DNA of 64,000 bases from Candidatus Poribacteria bacterium. Its GTDB lineage: Bacteria > Poribacteria > WGA-4E > WGA-3G. Below, piece after piece: positions 34,218-43,075 of this stretch. The stretch is taken from assembly GCA_028824125.1 (NCBI GenBank), contig JAPPES010000026.1:1-64000 (forward strand), read 5' to 3'. Made by a program: the position numbers and the translations under genes. The notes below the pieces were generated by a model. It did not search any database, was not told the origin of the DNA, and saw nothing but the letters and a program-made list of their open reading frames with translations. Numbering within the stretch: the first letter of the stretch is position 1; each line of letters begins with the position of its first letter.

Positions 34218-35570
34218 ATGGAACGAAAACCCAATTTAATCTTCGTTTTCGGTGACCAACACCGCCAATGTGATGTCGGATGTGCAGGCAACCCACAGGT
34301 GCAAACACCTGCTATGGATAAACTTGCACAGGAAGGGATGTTCTTCCCGAACACCTTCACCAACGTCCCGATCTGTGTCCCCGCACGTGGATGCCTGATG
34401 ACTGGTAAACACCCATTGAGTCATAAGGCAGTTTCAAACGATTTACCGCTGCCATTGTCTGAAACAGGTGTCGCACAGGTTTTCAAAGACGCAGGATATG
34501 CAACTGGCTATATCGGCAAATGGCATCTTGGCGGCATGCCAAGAGATAAGTTTATTACCCATGAAATGCGGTTCGGTTTTGATCATTGGGTCGGATGGAA
34601 TTGTCATCATAACTATTTCAATGCCCCCTACCACGATTCTGATGGAAACCGAATGCAGATTGAAGGCTACGAACCGGAATTCCAAACCGATCAGGCTATC
34701 CAATACTGCCGTGGCCACGCTGATGAACCTTTCTGTCTTTATGTGAGTTGGGGCCCACCACACAATCCGTATGAACACGTGCCAGAACGGTATAAAGAGA
34801 TGTACCCACCAGAGGAAATTCAATTACGTCCGAATGCGGTCAATACACCTGCGACGCGAAAAGATCTCTCTGGTTACTACGCGCATATCACGGCTTTAGA
34901 TGAAAACCTCGGACGTTTAATGGCAGCCTTAGACGAAATCGGCATTGCAGAAGATACCATTCTTGTCTATACTTCTGACCATGGAGATATGCTCGGTAGC
35001 CATGGGCATGTGAGAAAAGAACGTCCGTGGGACGAATCAAGTCGAATCCCCTTCATGATCCGTTATCCGCGCAAAATCCCAGCAGGCGTTACGCGTGATA
35101 CTTTACTAAGTCTTGTCGATTTCATGCCGTCAATGCTATCCTTGTGCGGCCTTCCAATTCCAGAGGGCGTTGAAGGCATTGACCTTTCAGATGCAATGCT
35201 TGGAAAGGCAATTGACGAACCGCAATCTGTTCTGCTGGAAATCCCATTACACGGGAGTGAAGGGTATAATTTCGGTCTCTGTGAATGGCGCGGTGTCCGA
35301 ACCCATCGCTATACGTATGCACGCCATTACGATGGAACGGGCTGGCTGCTTTACGATAATGATAATGACCCGTATCAGATGAACAATCTCATTGATGATG
35401 CAAACTCACAAACACTTCAAGAAGAATTAGAGGCGGAACTTCAGCAGTGGCTTGCCCGCATCAACGATCCATGTCTTCCTGGGTTGGACCATATCCGACA
35501 ACTCGGATTAGCAGAATTGTGGAACATTAGCGAGCAGCGGTTTGGTGGCAGAAATCCGAGATGGGCATAA
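34218..35570 (+). CDS. Sulfatase (formylglycine type)
   Basis: A type I sulfatase that cleaves sulfate esters. The activation motif is C53-V-P-A-R57 (Cys converted to formylglycine by an FGE-type enzyme). Metal ligands are F-G-D13-Q at the N-terminus and YTSDHGDMLGSHG (about 255-267), and GKWHLGG at 96-102 is a conserved substrate block. The chain is 450 residues, has no evident signal peptide and starts at ATG 34218 with AGGAGC upstream. No sulfatase-modifying gene lies in the window. With the downstream phosphodiesterase (10-bp gap), it forms a two-gene unit, probably for degradation of sulfated sponge or algal polysaccharides. The actual substrate is unknown. Confidence 0.92.
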   Translation: MERKPNLIFVFGDQHRQCDVGCAGNPQVQTPAMDKLAQEGMFFPNTFTNVPICVPARGCLMTGKHPLSHKAVSNDLPLPLSETGVAQVFKDAGYATGYIGKWHLGGMPRDKFITHEMRFGFDHWVGWNCHHNYFNAPYHDSDGNRMQIEGYEPEFQTDQAIQYCRGHADEPFCLYVSWGPPHNPYEHVPERYKEMYPPEEIQLRPNAVNTPATRKDLSGYYAHITALDENLGRLMAALDEIGIAEDTILVYTSDHGDMLGSHGHVRKERPWDESSRIPFMIRYPRKIPAGVTRDTLLSLVDFMPSMLSLCGLPIPEGVEGIDLSDAMLGKAIDEPQSVLLEIPLHGSEGYNFGLCEWRGVRTHRYTYARHYDGTGWLLYDNDNDPYQMNNLIDDANSQTLQEELEAELQQWLARINDPCLPGLDHIRQLGLAELWNISEQRFGGRNPRWA

Positions 35571-35580
35571 AGGAAGAAGT

Positions 35581-36993
35581 ATGAAAAAGCGGGTACTCAT
35601 TATCGGTTGGGATTGTGCTGCACCTGAACTGGTTTTTAATGCATTCAAAGACGACATGCCCAATACACACCACTTGATGCAAGAGGGTATCTACGGACAA
35701 TTAGAAAGCACTGTCCCGCCTATCACCGTGCCAGCGTGGATGTGCATGATGACAAGTCGTGATCCGGGTGAACTCGGTATCTACGGCTTTCGTAACCGTT
35801 CGGATTATTCCTACGATGCGCTCACCATTGCTAACGCACACGCTTTGCAAGTGCCAACACTCTGGGAACTGCTTGGACAAGCGCAAAAACGTTCTGTTGT
35901 TTTAGGGGTGCCGCTCACCTACCCCGTCAAGCCGTTTCCCGGCTGGATGGTTACCAGTTTTCTTACACCAGGTGATCTCAATTCCCCGTTGACGCAATCC
36001 AACCTACAGTGGACATTTCCGCGGCGTCTTACACGTGAAATAGAACAAGTCGCCCCAGACTACATGATTGATATTCCAAATTTTCGCACCGATAAACGTG
36101 CGGAGTTAGAACAGCAGCTCCTCAAAATGACACGCGCACGGTTTAAATTCGCACGTTATCTGCTTGAAAAAAAAGCGTGGGACTTCTTTATAATGGTGGA
36201 AATGGGTTCTGACCGACTTCATCACGCGTTCTGGCGGTTTTGGGATAAGACGCATCATAAGTACGAACCGAATTCACCGTTTGCTGGGACAATGCGAAAT
36301 TACTATCGAACGCTTGATGAAGAACTGGGACAAATATTGTCGTGTATTGATGATGATACCACAGTCATGGTTGTTTCTGACCACGGTGCTAAAAGAATGG
36401 ATGGCGGTATCTGTGTGAACGAATGGCTACAAAAGCACGGTTACCTGACGCTAAAAGCCGAACCGCAAGGCATTACCCGATGGACACCAGATATAGTAGA
36501 TTGGCAGCAAACAAAGGCGTGGGGTGAAGGCGGATATTACGCGCGCATCTTTATCAATGTTGACGGGAGAGAGCCTCATGGAATTGTCAAAGCACAAGAT
36601 TACGAGAGTGTCCGTGATGAATTAAAAACACAACTTGAGGGAATCTTAGACGAATCAGGACAGAATATCAATACACGCGTTTTTAAGCCGGAGGAGATAT
36701 ATCGTGAGTGCCGCAACATTGCGCCTGATCTTATCGTTTACTTTGGCGATCTTTTTTGGCGTTCGGTCGGGAGTGTTGGATATAATAGCATTTATACCTA
36801 CGAAAACGACACCGGCCCTGACGACTGTAACCATGCGGAAATGGGCATGTTTATTCTCAAAGACGGTAAACAACCGCGCGGACTTGTTCCGACAAAAAGC
36901 ATATACGACATTGCGCCGACAGTACTAAAAGAATTCAGTATTGACATCCCAGATGCAATGCGGGGACAACCGATTTATGTGTCAAATATTTAG
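35581..36993 (+). CDS. Type I phosphodiesterase/nucleotide pyrophosphatase family protein
   Basis: Alkaline-phosphatase superfamily enzyme. The metal site starts with VLIIGWDCAAPEL, the nucleophile threonine is within PAWMCMMTS, and later metal ligands are in MGSDRLHHAFW and VVSDHGAKRMDGG. The start ATG 35581 (AAGGAAG just upstream) is preferred to the longer frame from 35542, which would overlap the sulfatase by 28 bp. The length of 470 residues is normal for this predicted phosphodiesterase group. Co-transcription with the sulfatase is suggested by the 10-bp gap. The substrate may be a phosphorylated or sulfated sugar or nucleotide and cannot be decided here. Confidence 0.87.
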   Translation: MKKRVLIIGWDCAAPELVFNAFKDDMPNTHHLMQEGIYGQLESTVPPITVPAWMCMMTSRDPGELGIYGFRNRSDYSYDALTIANAHALQVPTLWELLGQAQKRSVVLGVPLTYPVKPFPGWMVTSFLTPGDLNSPLTQSNLQWTFPRRLTREIEQVAPDYMIDIPNFRTDKRAELEQQLLKMTRARFKFARYLLEKKAWDFFIMVEMGSDRLHHAFWRFWDKTHHKYEPNSPFAGTMRNYYRTLDEELGQILSCIDDDTTVMVVSDHGAKRMDGGICVNEWLQKHGYLTLKAEPQGITRWTPDIVDWQQTKAWGEGGYYARIFINVDGREPHGIVKAQDYESVRDELKTQLEGILDESGQNINTRVFKPEEIYRECRNIAPDLIVYFGDLFWRSVGSVGYNSIYTYENDTGPDDCNHAEMGMFILKDGKQPRGLVPTKSIYDIAPTVLKEFSIDIPDAMRGQPIYVSNI

Positions 36994-37117
36994 TTTTGAT
37001 CGGTCATGTAACCAAAAAACAAGATAAATCCTGTTAATTTGATATTATCCTGCACAATCGGTTATAGTAAATATGGGTTAAGGAAAATATCAGTTCATTA
37101 TAATGTCTAATATTTTC

Positions 37118-37146
37118 TTGACACAGAAATATATCTGTTTTATTAT
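37118..37146 (+). promoter_or_regulatory. Near-consensus sigma-70 promoter
   Basis: TTGACA, a 17-base spacer and TATTAT lie 94 bases before the lipoprotein gene at 37241. The spacer contains ACAGA...TCTGT, a small inverted repeat that may bind a regulator. Confidence 0.65.
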
Positions 37147-37240
37147 ATTCTAAATGCTAATTACTGATAGATTTTATCCGAATCTACAGTATACATCGGA
37201 TTTGTATTTATGTTGATGTTAGGAGGAAAACAAACCAAAC

Positions 37241-38461
37241 ATGAAAAAACTTTTAGCGATATGCCTCGTTTTAATATGGGTTGTGTCGTTTGGCTGTAAA
37301 CAGGAAAAAATCATACCTGAACTTTCGCCGGGCAGAGATAAATTGTTGGGAGCTGGTCTTGCAATAGACGCCATTGAGAATCATCTCAAACTTGCAGAAA
37401 TAGAAGAGAAAAAAAAGGATGAGCCTCGTGCACTCTTGCTAATTGGATATAGTCACGCACTTTCTACAAGTCTTACGTGGTTAAAAAATAACGAGAAGGA
37501 AACAGAATATCGGGACGAGCGAACCCGACGTCTAAAAGAACTTAATACCTCCGAAATAGAGGAATTGTTTAAGGTACTTAATCATGGGTATCGTGTCCAA
37601 AAGGATACTATCCAGATCCTAATTGATAAAGGCCTTCCTGTCATTCCGCTCATTTTGAAGGATCTAATTGAAAGTCGCTATTCGAAAGCCCACAACGATT
37701 TCGTATATATTCTAACCCAAATCGGGTCTAAAGGGCTTGATCAACTCTACACAGCAGTAAGCAGTACAGACACTCCTGTCTCTGTTAAGATTAAACTAAT
37801 CCGAATTATCGGAGATATAGGCGACCCGTCCATTCAGGATAAGTTAGAATCGCTTAAAAATACAGTTTCGGATGCAGGTTTAAAGATGGAGATTAATGCT
37901 ACACTCTATCAACTCGGTAATAAAGCATATCAAAAAGATATTGAGGCAGGTTTGAGTGATAATAATGTTGTGGTGCGCCGAGCCTCCGCTCGATCCGTGG
38001 AATTGCTAAATCAACCGGCTCCTTCTAAATTGGTCAATGCGCTCAAAGACACCGATGATCGCGTGCGGAGGTACATTGCCAAGGCGTTACAAAAACACGT
38101 TGACCCGAACGCTGTAGATAATCTCTTTGACATGCTCACCAACAATTCAAGTGGTAGCACAAAACAAATTGTTTTGAATACTTTAAATCAATATGCTGAA
38201 AAGGGACTTGCAGACGGATTAGCGCAGCGTCTAATCACCTTATTGACAGAAACTGAGATCACTGACCATGAAGATAGACTTCGTATCGTTCAACTTCTGA
38301 GTAAACCTGCAGTGAAAAAGCAAATTCAAACAGCAGATCCTTACGATAATTTGCATCCCAAAATCTTTGAGTATTTTAATACCAAAGAAACCAATAAGAT
38401 GGTGAAAGATGAGCTTAGTGCATTACTCGTTGAACTTGAAAAAGGTGAACTTGAAGAATAG
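37241..38461 (+). CDS. HEAT-repeat lipoprotein
   Basis: Residues 1-18 form a lipoprotein signal ending in VSFGC19 (lipobox), so the protein is anchored at C19 in the inner or outer membrane. Residues 110-390 consist of helical pairs of the HEAT/PBS-lyase type (VIPLILKDLIESRY, LIRIIGDIGDPSIQDKL, RRYIAKALQKHVDPNAV). These act as protein scaffolds, and no catalytic residues are seen. An AGGAGG is placed well before the ATG, and a strong promoter lies at 37118. The neighbours do not explain a function. Envelope attachment suggests a structural or quality-control role, which is inference only. Confidence 0.8.
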   Translation: MKKLLAICLVLIWVVSFGCKQEKIIPELSPGRDKLLGAGLAIDAIENHLKLAEIEEKKKDEPRALLLIGYSHALSTSLTWLKNNEKETEYRDERTRRLKELNTSEIEELFKVLNHGYRVQKDTIQILIDKGLPVIPLILKDLIESRYSKAHNDFVYILTQIGSKGLDQLYTAVSSTDTPVSVKIKLIRIIGDIGDPSIQDKLESLKNTVSDAGLKMEINATLYQLGNKAYQKDIEAGLSDNNVVVRRASARSVELLNQPAPSKLVNALKDTDDRVRRYIAKALQKHVDPNAVDNLFDMLTNNSSGSTKQIVLNTLNQYAEKGLADGLAQRLITLLTETEITDHEDRLRIVQLLSKPAVKKQIQTADPYDNLHPKIFEYFNTKETNKMVKDELSALLVELEKGELEE

Positions 38462-38568
38462 GTAGAAAATGTGTTAACCGTGGATTATCATAATGCTTGT
38501 AGGAATTACTACACGCATCGCGCGCTTCTCCGGTAGTCGAATTTTCATCGTTAACAGGGAGAAATTCC

Positions 38569-39732
38569 ATGCAGAACTATCCATCAGACATTAAGATTAC
38601 CAAAATTGAACAGGTTACAGTTGAGATTGACCAGCCCGCCATCGGTTGTAATTCTGGTGCTAAAGAGATAAAACAACCTGACCCAAATGGGAAATGGCGT
38701 GAAGGGATTACCCGTATCTACACCAACGATGGAACTCTTGGTTGGGGACCTACCAGTTGGGGTTCATCTGCTGAAGAAGCAAAATCTGCTCTAAACAAGA
38801 ACCTCTTTGAACTGTTGAATCCCGACAGTGGAGTCGTTGAAGCATACCGCGGATTTGAAAACGCATTATGGGATACAATCGGAAAAATACTTGGTAAACC
38901 CGCCTATCAACTCATGGGCTCCGATTCCTACGGCAATGGATTGCCCGCTTATGATAGCACAATCTATTTCAACGATCTACTCTATGAAACGAAAGCGGAA
39001 GGTCTCAAACGGATTGAAAATGATGTTAAAAAAAGTTTAGCTAATGGATTTACAGCGTGTAAAATGAAAATGGGACGTGGCAATCATCTCATGGAACGTA
39101 AGGCAGGACTACAACGTGACATAGAAGTTGTCCAACTTGCCCGTAGTACTGCTGGAGAAGGTTTCAATATCCTCGTTGATGCAAACAACGCGTATACCTA
39201 CGATGAAGTCATTACCTTCCTAAACGAGACAAGCAATTGCGATGTGTTCTGGATTGAGGAGATGTTTGAAGAGGATGTGGAGTTATACCGCAACCTAAAA
39301 GCTTATATTCAAGAAAAGGGCTTGAATACGTTAATTGCCGATGGCGAAACCCGCACCCGTGCCCCGCTCGAATTCTACGATCCTTTCTTTGAAGCAGGTG
39401 TAATAGATGTTATCCAGCATGATATGAAAGGACTTGGTGTGACCGGTTGGAGGAAACTTGCCAATATGGCTGCCTCGGGCAACGTCAAATGCGCACCGCA
39501 CAACTGGGGTTCGCTGCTCGGTTTCTTTCTCAGCCTCCAATTCGCAAAGACGATTCCACATTTTCTGTATGGCGAAGTCGCAACCCTCACCAGTGATGTA
39601 ATTGATACCTCTGGCTACGGATTTTCCGATGGAACGTTCACAGTGCCTGATGCCCCCGGACTCGGTTTAGAACTCAATCAAGACGTGTACGAGGCGCGCT
39701 ACGCTGGTAATGAAGATTGGCAAGTCTCCTAA
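38569..39732 (+). CDS. Enolase-superfamily enzyme (mandelate racemase/muconate lactonising type)
   Basis: The 387 residues hold an N-terminal capping domain and a C-terminal beta-barrel. Catalytic blocks are KMKMG (KxK base), LVDANNAY (first metal Asp), WIEEMFEED (Glu), ADGETRTR (third metal Glu) and a C-terminal CAPHNWGS histidine. These position the enzyme in the MR-like/sugar acid dehydratase part of the superfamily, acting on a sugar acid such as a galactonate or mannonate, although the exact acid is not predictable. AGGGAG lies before the ATG. It fits the carbohydrate-catabolic gene content of the window. Confidence 0.86.
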   Translation: MQNYPSDIKITKIEQVTVEIDQPAIGCNSGAKEIKQPDPNGKWREGITRIYTNDGTLGWGPTSWGSSAEEAKSALNKNLFELLNPDSGVVEAYRGFENALWDTIGKILGKPAYQLMGSDSYGNGLPAYDSTIYFNDLLYETKAEGLKRIENDVKKSLANGFTACKMKMGRGNHLMERKAGLQRDIEVVQLARSTAGEGFNILVDANNAYTYDEVITFLNETSNCDVFWIEEMFEEDVELYRNLKAYIQEKGLNTLIADGETRTRAPLEFYDPFFEAGVIDVIQHDMKGLGVTGWRKLANMAASGNVKCAPHNWGSLLGFFLSLQFAKTIPHFLYGEVATLTSDVIDTSGYGFSDGTFTVPDAPGLGLELNQDVYEARYAGNEDWQVS

Positions 39733-39773
39733 TAGTAGGCACGGCCCTTGTGCCGTACTTCCCATGTAATCCA

Positions 39774-39834
39774 ATGAAAAAAGGTCTCGTCGCAATGAGC
39801 AGAGGCGTAGATAGTTCCGACATTGCTTGCAGCG
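39774..39834 (+). pseudogene. Relic of an mnmA 5' end
   Basis: Sixty bases starting with ATG match the first 60 bases of mnmA (40945) at about 47 positions, and translate as MKKGLVAMSRGVDSSD against MKKILVAMSGGVDSSV. The similarity ends just three bases before the TATAGT element at 39838. It is a remnant of a duplicated or displaced mnmA, probably broken by the element. Confidence 0.6.
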
Positions 39835-39837
39835 GTA

Positions 39838-39985
39838 TATAGTGAAATCTAAATATATCTTTACATTTTATTTAAGTTAGCGGCGTTTGTAGTCGCGCAA
39901 TTCATTGCGCCTTGGACATTCACAGGTAGGCACGCTTTGTAAGCGCGCCACCAATAATGTTCAAGTAATTATATGTTTTACTATA
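39838..39985. repeat. 148-bp inverted-repeat element, TATAGT family
   Basis: Ends TATAGTGAAATCTAAATA and the complement TATAGTAAAACATATAAT. The left half and its GTAGTCGCGCAATTCATTGCGCC unit are almost identical to the element at 44839. A second hairpin (GGCACGCTTTGTAAGCGCGCC) fills the right half. Confidence 0.7.
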
Positions 39986-40008
39986 TGAACAGAAAAAAGG
40001 AGAAGTGT

Positions 40009-40626
40009 ATGATGTATATCAAAAGATTTGCATGTTTAATTTTGCCTTGTTTTATCTTGGCATTTTTTTATCTTCCTAAAGTTCTGGCACAGGATATAAT
40101 CGTCGAGGATATAGAAGTCATTGATCTCAAATCGAGAAGTGTTGTCGGCAAGTACGTTGTGGGTGAGGAGGGCCTTGAATTAGGTAGTGTCTATCTCATT
40201 GACAGGGATTATTTTGTCAAGGATATGTCAGAAGAGTTCGAAGGTGCAACGTTTATCATGACGGCAATGGAGGATGAACGTTCTAAAGGTGCTGATTTCA
40301 TCACATTTAGAGTTAAAGTCCCTATAGTCGTTTGGCTGGCTACTGACAAAAGATGGGGAAATCCGCCAAAATGGGCATCAGACGGTAATGGATGGAAAGA
40401 GCAGCCTGATTATTTGGTCCAAACCAATGAGGAGGATACAGATATTTTCGTCCTTCTGAACAAGGAGTTTCCCGCAGGTGACATATCTCTCGGTGGTAAT
40501 AACGATGCACCTGCAAACTTGGCTCCGATGTACTGGGTGTTCCTAACGCGTGATGCCGAAGGGGCTGCTATCGAGGCAACCGACAAACTCACGACGACCT
40601 GGGGTAAATTAAAGAGCAATCGCTAA
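40009..40626 (+). CDS. Exported hypothetical protein
   Basis: The 205 residues begin with a signal peptide (MMYIKRFACLILPCFILAFFYLPKVLA, cleavage before Q28). The mature part is acidic and beta-rich, with VVGEEGLELGSVYLIDRDYFVKDMSEEFEGA and PIVVWLATDKRWGNPPKW, then a C-terminal ANLAPMYWVFLTRDAEGAAIEA. This strand pattern resembles small extracellular beta-sandwiches, but no family is recognised. The start at ATG 40009 follows AAGGAG; the upstream in-frame ATG (39973) lies inside the repeat element and has no SD. A terminator at 40684 ends the unit. Confidence 0.6.
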   Translation: MMYIKRFACLILPCFILAFFYLPKVLAQDIIVEDIEVIDLKSRSVVGKYVVGEEGLELGSVYLIDRDYFVKDMSEEFEGATFIMTAMEDERSKGADFITFRVKVPIVVWLATDKRWGNPPKWASDGNGWKEQPDYLVQTNEEDTDIFVLLNKEFPAGDISLGGNNDAPANLAPMYWVFLTRDAEGAAIEATDKLTTTWGKLKSNR

Positions 40627-40683
40627 AGAAAGTGACTTTCAGCTACTTCTTCAGTGTAGCACCCTAAGGAGTCTAAAGAGCAA

Positions 40684-40709
40684 AGCCAGCCATCTCGGCT
40701 GGCTTTTTA
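40684..40709 (+). terminator. Rho-independent terminator
   Basis: AGCCAGCC pairs with GGCTGGCT around a 5-base loop, followed by TTTTTATT. It lies 57 bases after the exported hypothetical gene. Confidence 0.8.
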
Positions 40710-40835
40710 TTGGAGGGTATTGCCTAACTAATGATATTTTGAAAACGACTCTCTTTTTCCTTTCCGCTAACCGCTTGCTGTGCCGGATTAACCCAATAAT
40801 GGTCCGATTCCTTTCTAATAGTCCAAGAATTTTTC

Positions 40836-40864
40836 CTGACAAATCCACTATTATGTGGTATAAT
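40836..40864 (+). promoter_or_regulatory. Sigma-70 promoter of the mnmA-miaA pair
   Basis: CTGACA, a 17-base spacer and a perfect TATAAT lie 80 bases before the mnmA ATG. Confidence 0.7.
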
Positions 40865-40944
40865 TATAAGCAAATCGATAGATACACCGCTGGCTTAAGC
40901 GTACTGTATTTTACACCAAATTTCTAACATAATTGGGTAGTCCC

Positions 40945-42027
40945 ATGAAAAAGATTCTTGTTGCAATGAGCGGAGGCGTTGATAGTTCCGTCACTGCTGC
41001 CATGATGGTTGATGCAGGTTATGATGTTACCGGCATCACGATGCGCCTGGGTGCGCCCGATACAATTGAGGTTGAACCTGAACGTCCCAATTGCTGCTCT
41101 TTGGAGGGCATTGAAGACGCGCGCCGTGTTGCTACGCAGCTTGGGATCCCTTTCTACGGAGTGAATTACGAAGATATTTTTCAAGAACAGATCATTGACT
41201 ACTTCGTTTCGGAATATCTCATTGGTAGGACACCGAGTCCGTGCATGGTTTGTAACCGAGAACTCAAATTCGGTAAACTTCTTGACCTTGCAAAAACGTT
41301 GGAATGTGAGGCAATCGCAACCGGACACTATGCCCGGATTGAGCAAGATCCAGAGACCGGACGTCATCTGTTACGCAAAGCACTTGATGTTAGCAAGGAT
41401 CAGTCCTATTTCCTTGCTGCGTTGACACAGGAGCAATTACAATGTGCCATGATGCCCCTCGGTGAATACACGAAAGCTGAGGTGCGCGACTTTGCACGAA
41501 AGTATCAGTTGCGAACAGCAGAAAAGATTGAAAGCCAAGAACTTTGCTTTGTGGCAGACACTAATTATAGACGTTTCCTCCAAGACAGAATTCCTGAAAA
41601 GATAGAAGGTGGCGATATTATTGACAAGGATGGCAAAGTTCTCGGCAAGCACCAGGGCGTACCGTTCTACACAGTAGGGCAACGGCGCGGCCTTGGCATT
41701 GCTGTTGGCAAGCCGCTCTATGTGACGCAGCTTAACGCAACTGAGAATACTGTCGTTGTTGGTGAACCGGATGATCTTCTTGAGGATACCATGCACGTTG
41801 AACATATCAATCTCATTTCCATAGAGAAGATAAAAGAGCCGGTCCGCGCGCACGTCAAAATCCGTTCTCGTGATGAAGGTGGTCCAGCGACAATTACTCC
41901 CTTTAGTGATACAGAAGCAGTTGTTAAGTTTGATGCACCGCGTCGCGCAATTACCCCAGGTCAAGCCACCGTCTTTTATGACGGTGAATACGTCCTCGGC
42001 GGCGGTTGGATCAAAGCCTCTCTGTAA
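40945..42027 (+). CDS. mnmA: tRNA-specific 2-thiouridylase MnmA
   Basis: It thiolates U34 at the wobble position of tRNA for Lys, Glu and Gln, using ATP and sulfur from a persulfide carrier. The ATP pyrophosphatase loop is SGGVDSS (residues 9-15). Catalytic cysteines are in GRTPSPCMVCNREL and SQELCFVADTNY, and the C-terminal beta-barrel has FYTVGQRRGLGI and a closing DGEYVLGGGWI. A start at TTG 40933 would add four residues; ATG 40945 fits the family. Length (360) is normal. It has a consensus promoter and is followed 17 bp later by miaA, another tRNA-modification gene. A relic of its 5' end lies at 39774. Confidence 0.97.
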   Translation: MKKILVAMSGGVDSSVTAAMMVDAGYDVTGITMRLGAPDTIEVEPERPNCCSLEGIEDARRVATQLGIPFYGVNYEDIFQEQIIDYFVSEYLIGRTPSPCMVCNRELKFGKLLDLAKTLECEAIATGHYARIEQDPETGRHLLRKALDVSKDQSYFLAALTQEQLQCAMMPLGEYTKAEVRDFARKYQLRTAEKIESQELCFVADTNYRRFLQDRIPEKIEGGDIIDKDGKVLGKHQGVPFYTVGQRRGLGIAVGKPLYVTQLNATENTVVVGEPDDLLEDTMHVEHINLISIEKIKEPVRAHVKIRSRDEGGPATITPFSDTEAVVKFDAPRRAITPGQATVFYDGEYVLGGGWIKASL

Positions 42028-42044
42028 CGCAAAATCTTGTAACA

Positions 42045-42980
42045 ATGAAGCAAAGACTCCTCTGCCTACTCGGTCCCACAGCAGTTGGCAAAACTGAGAT
42101 AGCGATTCAACTTGCACAACACCTCAATGCAGAAATTGTCTCCGTTGATTCCAGACAAATCTATCGGCAGATGGACATCGGCACTGCCAAACCTACCTCC
42201 GAAGAACAGCAAGCAGCACGTCACCACCTCATAGATTGCGTAGACATTTCACAATCCTTCTCTGTTGCTGACTATCAATCCCTTGCTGACACGGCAATTA
42301 TAGATATACAAAATAGAGGGAAACAGGTTTTACTTGTTGGCGGTGCTGGTCTCTATTTTCGATCGGTTGTTGATGGTTTGTTTGAAGGACCTGCCGCAGA
42401 CCCAACACTCCGAAAACAGCTTGAGCAAGAAGCATCAGTACACGGAGTTGATGTGCTTCACAACCGCCTTCGTGCCTGTGATCCAGAATCCGCTCACAGA
42501 ATCCACCCTAACAACTTAACTCGCGTTATTCGTGCGCTTGAAGTCTATGAACTCACGGGCATTCCCATGTCCGAACACCAGCAGCAGTGGCATCAGGAAA
42601 AACAACGTTATCCATTTACTGCTTTCTGCCTGACAATGCCACGCACACAACTTTACCATCGCATTGAACAACGCGTTGATGTAATGCTCGCAAATGGATT
42701 GATTGCAGAAGTTGAATCGTTGTTAGCAGCAGGATATTCACGTGATGCTTTTGCACTTCAAAGTTTTGGATATAAAGAGTTAATTGCATATCTGGATGGG
42801 AAATGTACATATCTGGAAGCGGTTGAACAATTAAAGCAGAACACCCGGCGATTTGCGAAACGCCAGTTGACATGGTTTCGTAAAGATACGCGTATTGAAT
42901 GGATAGATCGGGAGGCAATACCGGATGTTGTTGGATATATTTTGGGGAATATCCGAAAAAATATCCACATTTCTTTGTAG
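42045..42980 (+). CDS. miaA: tRNA dimethylallyltransferase MiaA
   Basis: It adds a dimethylallyl group to the N6 of A37 in tRNAs reading UNN codons. The P-loop is LLGPTAVGKTE (residues 8-18). The conserved DSRQIYRQMDIGTAKPT follows, and the later FGYKELIAYLDG and RRFAKRQLTWFRKD blocks are present. ATG 42045 gives 311 residues, matching the family; a longer frame starts inside mnmA. No strong SD is seen, so translation may be coupled to mnmA (17-bp gap). Both genes modify the anticodon loop. Confidence 0.97.
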   Translation: MKQRLLCLLGPTAVGKTEIAIQLAQHLNAEIVSVDSRQIYRQMDIGTAKPTSEEQQAARHHLIDCVDISQSFSVADYQSLADTAIIDIQNRGKQVLLVGGAGLYFRSVVDGLFEGPAADPTLRKQLEQEASVHGVDVLHNRLRACDPESAHRIHPNNLTRVIRALEVYELTGIPMSEHQQQWHQEKQRYPFTAFCLTMPRTQLYHRIEQRVDVMLANGLIAEVESLLAAGYSRDAFALQSFGYKELIAYLDGKCTYLEAVEQLKQNTRRFAKRQLTWFRKDTRIEWIDREAIPDVVGYILGNIRKNIHISL

Positions 42981-43012
42981 GCGCGGTTTGAAACCGCGTC
43001 AAAACACGTTTC

Positions 43013-43041
43013 TTGATTTTATCAAGCAAAACTGATAAAAT
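43013..43041 (+). promoter_or_regulatory. Putative sigma-70 promoter
   Basis: TTGATT, a 17-base spacer and TAAAAT lie 34 bases before the ATPase gene. A small palindrome, CTTGATTTTATCAAG, overlaps the -35 box. Confidence 0.5.
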
Positions 43042-43075
43042 AATTCATTAATGCGTTAGCGAAAAGGAGAGAAAA

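Noticed and set aside
35542-35580. Longer start for the phosphodiesterase overlapping the sulfatase
   Set aside because: The extra residues are not typical of the family, and ATG 35581 has its own SD.
39973-40008. Upstream ATG for the exported protein at 40009
   Set aside because: It lies inside the repeat element and has no SD, while the signal peptide and AAGGAG support the start at 40009.
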